The notes beneath the pieces were generated by a model. The model was not told the origin of the DNA. It searched no databases and saw only the letters and a program-made list of their open reading frames with translations. DNA of 64,000 nucleotides. Origin: Montifringilla adamsi (taxonomy: Eukaryota; Chordata; Aves; Passeriformes; Passeridae). The translations under genes were made by a program, and so were the position numbers. The first letter of the stretch is position 1, and the number at the start of each line of letters is the position of its first letter. The stretch spans positions 5,767,706 to 5,831,705 of the forward strand of contig JAGGNK010012559.1 in the NCBI GenBank assembly GCA_017590115.1, in the 5' to 3' direction. Below, in pieces: positions 61,901 through 64,000 of this stretch.

Positions 61901-62992
61901 ATATAAATGCCAAAGCCAGCTGTATTGTCATTTATAACAAGTATGTGACATTGTCCTGGGGGTTGCAAAGGAGGATTTTTGTGTTAAATAATCCTAAAAT
62001 GGGAGGCAAACCCAGGCAGGTTTTAAACTCACTCCTGTCCCCTGCAGATTGCACAACGCTGTACAGATGAAACAAAAAGACAAACAAATGATCAGCCAGC
62101 TGGAGAAGAAGCTAAAGGCAGAGCAGGAGGCACGAACCTTTGTAGAAAAACAATTAATGGAAGAAAAGAAGAGGAAGAAGTTGGAAGAAGCAACTGCTGC
62201 ACGAGCTGTGGCCTTTGCTGCTGCTACCAGGTGCTCTGCCCTTGGGAGCCTTTGGGGTGGGAAGGAAGAGCCTGTGTTTGATCTTTTATTTAAGAAAAAA
62301 AAATAGCTTTATTTGTGTTGAGAGGCTCGTTTGTGTTAAAACAAGGCAGGACTGGGAGAAGTCTTCCCTGCAGCTGAGCCTACATGACATTTAATCTAAA
62401 TTACCTGCTCTTCTTGCATTGTGCTCTCAGAGATGTTGTGTCCTGCTCCAAGGAGCATCTCCTTTCACGTGGGAGTCAAGGATTTGAGCAGTGACATTGG
62501 CCATAATTCTGGAATTTTCCTGCTGGGGCAATGTGGGGTTCTGCAGTCCCACAGCAGCACAAGCTGGGGGCACTTTAACCTGCAGGGCTCCAAATGTCTC
62601 TGTCAAATTATTCCTGCTTTTCTGCTCTCCCCAGGAAGGAATATTGATGAATATCTCACCAATATTCCCAATCTCCCCACAGCTGAGGGGTAACCCTGAG
62701 TAACTCTGCATTGCTGTGAGGGGAATCCCTTTGCTGAGCAGACCAAAACTGCCTTCTTCCTTTCGTGCCTCATCTTGAATTGAAATTTTTGGTGCTGCAA
62801 GCAGCTGAGGAAGGGCAGGCTGGCTGTTTTCTGTCAGCTGCTGTTCTCTGAGCCGAGCTGTGTCCCTGCAGAGGGGAGTGCACCGAGACCCTGCGCAGCC
62901 GCATCCGCGAGCTGGAGACCGAGTGCAAGAAGCTCAGCCTGGACATCAAACTGAAGGAGGACCAGATCAGAGAGCTGGAAATCAAAGTGCAG
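43981..62992 (+). CDS. MACO1: MACO1 / macoilin (TMEM57), 9 exons visible, 3' partial (538 of ~664 aa)
   Basis: Macoilin is a rough-ER multi-pass protein with a long coiled-coil tail. In worms it affects neuronal excitability and thermotaxis. Exons: 43981-44060, 48955-49096, 49522-49648, 50806-50929, 51301-51479, 51936-52434, 60506-60664, 62048-62230, 62872-62992. Phases match throughout; all introns are GT-AG except intron 5, which has a GC donor. The N-terminus MKRRSADCSKLRRPLKRNRI is followed by hydrophobic spans LKFLVVWALVLLADFVL, FSVFFVCVAFTSNIICLLFI, VSLWILFVYIEAAI and YPVVTLGFGF. Next come a charged linker (LRKQKEVQKENEFYMQLLQQ), a low-complexity serine/lysine region in exon 6, and the coiled coil (RLEQDIKKLKADLQASR, KLHNAVQMKQKD, GECTETLRSRIRELE). 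It is nearly identical to mammalian macoilin. Exon 9 ends in LEIKVQ; the remaining ~126 residues lie beyond 64,000. Confidence 0.95.
44061..48954 (+). other. MACO1: MACO1 intron 1 (4.9 kb)
   Basis: The first ~200 bp continue the CpG island. A ~66-bp tandem unit (CCGAGCCTTCGTCTGGGGAG, GGTTTCCCTGA, CTGGCACTGCCGGAG) recurs about 2.5 times at 44330-44515. A homopolymer T run of about 22 is at 48098-48119. The rest is unique sequence with no exon recognised. Confidence 0.6.
49255..49465 (+). repeat. AT-rich TATATA tract in MACO1 intron 2
   Basis: About 200 bp of ATATATAATATTATATATAT, TTTATATAGAAAATATTT and similar, just upstream of exon 3. Confidence 0.8.
49649..50805 (+). other. MACO1: MACO1 intron 3, unique sequence
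   Basis: Unique AT-leaning intronic DNA with a short T run at 50280-50294. No exon, RNA gene or repeat is recognised. Confidence 0.5.
50930..51300 (+). other. MACO1: MACO1 intron 4, unique sequence
   Basis: Unique intronic DNA with a strong polypyrimidine tract (T run then CCTCCCTTAG) before the exon 5 acceptor. Nothing else is recognised. Confidence 0.5.
51480..51935 (+). other. MACO1: MACO1 intron 5, GC-AG type
   Basis: The donor reads AAG|GCAAGT at 51477-51485. The acceptor is TGTTGCAG at 51935, preceded by a T run at 51906-51920. Using the GC donor restores the conserved EAEEAAKGL junction with matched phase, and no nearby GT does. GC donors are rare and normally have this near-perfect consensus. 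Confidence 0.85.
52435..59010 (+). other. MACO1: MACO1 intron 6, proximal part, unique sequence
   Basis: Most of the 8.07-kb intron 6 between the serine-rich exon and the first coiled-coil exon. It is unique-looking DNA of moderate GC with no CR1, array, exon or RNA gene that I recognise. Confidence 0.5.
59011..60047 (+). mobile_element. probable LTR-retroelement remnant in MACO1 intron 6
   Basis: The block starts GAATTTTTAAAAGTTTAATA and AGGGATAAAAAGGGAC, a motif set that recurs at 61515-61560 (TTTCTAAAAGCTTAATAAGG). It continues AT-rich with many poly(A)-like strings up to the better-defined LTR at 60048. It resembles passerine retroelement sequence, but I cannot place its ends, strand or family. 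No retroviral protein frame is visible. Confidence 0.35.
60048..60461 (+). mobile_element. solo LTR of an endogenous retrovirus in MACO1 intron 6
   Basis: Begins TGTGGCATTCACGTTCTCTG and passes through TCTCCTGGGAAGCTGAAAAG, GGCCTCAGAGAAAAGGAG, TTTGGAGATAATTTACCCAC, GGGGCCAAGCTGTGTCAGGA, CATTCAGTAAGTATCCTTTC, CTGAGAACGTGGAGTCAGC and CCGTCGGGGGCTCC, ending ...TCAACA. This is a family I associate with passerine genomes. It starts TG, ends CA, and lacks any internal gag/pol/env sequence. Its end lies only about 45 bp before MACO1 exon 7, in the sense direction. No clear target-site duplication is seen. Confidence 0.75.
61020..61240 (+). repeat. ~30-bp minisatellite in MACO1 intron 7
   Basis: Units of GCTGCTCCTCTGGGAATGCA plus GTGGGAAAGG recur about seven times. 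They generate the CSSGNAVGKG-like repetitive frames on the plus strand and their serine/proline-rich complements. Confidence 0.92.
61584..61925 (+). mobile_element. LTR-like retroelement fragment in MACO1 intron 7
   Basis: Contains TGTGGTGGTTTCAGTTC, TGATGGTTTTGGTTCACCAA, CTGCACCACTTGGTGTGGTG, AATGCCCCTGCACCCTCTAG and AATAATAACTTGTAAAAGC. It resembles another LTR family common in songbirds and differs from the one at 60048. The start is inferred from the TGTGGTGGTTT terminus; the end is uncertain. Confidence 0.55.
62231..62871 (+). other. MACO1: MACO1 intron 8, unique sequence
   Basis: 641 bp of unique intronic DNA. No exon, repeat or RNA gene is recognised. Confidence 0.5.
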
Positions 62993-64000
62993 GTAATGCC
63001 ACAGCTCCAGGGACAGCTCCCAGCCCTCCCAGATCCCTGATCTGCAGCACAGCAGTGCCCAGGGAGGGCAGCTCCTGCAGCTCCTGCCCCGGCTGGGCAG
63101 GGTGAGCCAGGAGCAGGGCCAGGGGCTCCTTCCAGAGCCTTCCATGGTTCCAGTGGGCTCCTTCCAGAGCCTTCCATGGTTCCAGTTTTTTTTCTTTTGG
63201 TGGAAGTGCCTGAATATTGAAAATACTTCATGGCAGATGTGCAGCAAACAGGGTTGGGTTGTTACAGCCAAAGAGCTCAAATGTGTGCCCTTATTCCTGT
63301 CCTAAAGCTGTGCTCAGACTGACAATCTGCATGAAAATGGATTTTTAATGCCTCTTCAAAACCCACCTGGTGCTGCTGGGGACTTGTTTCCCAGTCACAG
63401 GTGCAGCCTCCTTGTCCCTGGATTTACCAAACCCTTGACAACAAGTGTGGCTCATCCCTGGAGTGTTTGAGCATGGCTTTCAGATAATTAAACCCAGCTC
63501 TAATGAAGCTTTTTAATTTTATGAGCATCTCCAAACTGTTAGAGAAGCTTCTTTTTGCAGGCATTCATATTTTCCCTGTCCCTCCATCTGAAGGTATAGA
63601 ATATTTTTGTATTTTTTGTATTTTTTTTCCCCCCCAGCCACAGCTTGCCAGGATAATTTCTCCCTGTTTTTCCTCTTCCCTTAATTTCTGGCACTGCAGC
63701 ACAGTGAGCTTTGATGTGAGGTACAAACAATCCCTCCCAGCAGCCGTTTGGGTTTTTAGGGAACTTTTTTCCATGTTGTTGTGCAGGAGCTGCCCAGGGA
63801 TGGAACCCACACCCCTGGCAGTGCCCAAACCACAGCTGTGGCACTGGGGATGCATTTTCATTGGATTTGGGGCTCCCTGAGGCCTTTTCCAGCACGAGCA
63901 CTTGTGGCATTCCAGCCTTTTCCCGAGGGAAGTGTTCCACACCCTCACTGCCTCTTGGAAAGGGATTTGGGGCTTTTTGGGTGGGGGCTGAGGCCCGGAG
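62993..64000 (+). other. MACO1: MACO1 intron 9, runs off the window
   Basis: After the 62992 donor I find no further macoilin exon (expected next residues ELRKYKEN), so the intron extends past the window. A 35-bp direct duplication (GGGCTCCTTCCAGAGCCTTC) lies at 63122-63186. The last ~200 bp hold a CCCTGGCAGTGCCCAA string like CR1, too diverged to call. Confidence 0.55.

Noticed and set aside
63780..64000. Possible CR1 copy at the right edge
   Set aside because: Only one short CR1-like string (CCCTGGCAGTGCCCAA). The flanks do not follow the CR1 order.

Overview
The window is vertebrate nuclear DNA, and several signs point to a bird, most likely a songbird. The genes have short exons and compact GT-AG introns. 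The interspersed repeats are 5'-truncated CR1 LINE 3' ends, GC-rich minisatellites are dense, and a few LTR fragments resemble endogenous retrovirus LTRs that are common in passerines. Five genes can be reconstructed exon by exon: SYF2 (+), RSRP1 (-), TMEM50A (+), the single Rh blood-group gene RHCE (-) and MACO1/TMEM57 (+, cut by the right edge). This is the gene set of human 1p36.11 and, from memory, of chicken microchromosome 23.

Layout. Positions 1-20.5 kb hold no gene I can support. By synteny this would be the RUNX3-side intergenic desert. It contains GC-rich minisatellites, two CR1 fragments, a very recent ~1.18 kb tandem duplication (15.35-17.5 kb), and several AT-rich non-repetitive blocks that look like candidate conserved non-coding elements. 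SYF2 (20.6-24.2 kb) starts at a CpG/ETS-type promoter and is packed with intronic tandem repeats. It converges on RSRP1 (25.5-28.3 kb). RSRP1 and TMEM50A (30.2-33.9 kb) are divergent across a shared CpG-rich interval. TMEM50A converges with RHCE (35.4-41.6 kb), whose ten coding exons, including the tiny last one, are all present. A pair of inverted CR1 fragments, two CpG-rich segments and a cluster of nine ATTGG boxes lie between RHCE and MACO1 (from 43.98 kb). Nine MACO1 coding exons are visible; the C-terminal exons lie beyond 64,000.

The genes share no pathway: splicing (SYF2, RSRP1), a small endosomal/ER membrane protein (TMEM50A), an erythroid Rh membrane protein (RHCE) and a neuronal ER membrane/coiled-coil protein (MACO1). 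They form a conserved synteny block. I found no new multi-gene system. The most unusual features are local: a broken duplicate of SYF2 exon 4, a minisatellite that re-copies the last SYF2 codons and stop, an in-phase ATTGG (NF-Y) array upstream of MACO1, a GC-AG intron in MACO1, and SYF2 apparently inverted relative to mammals.
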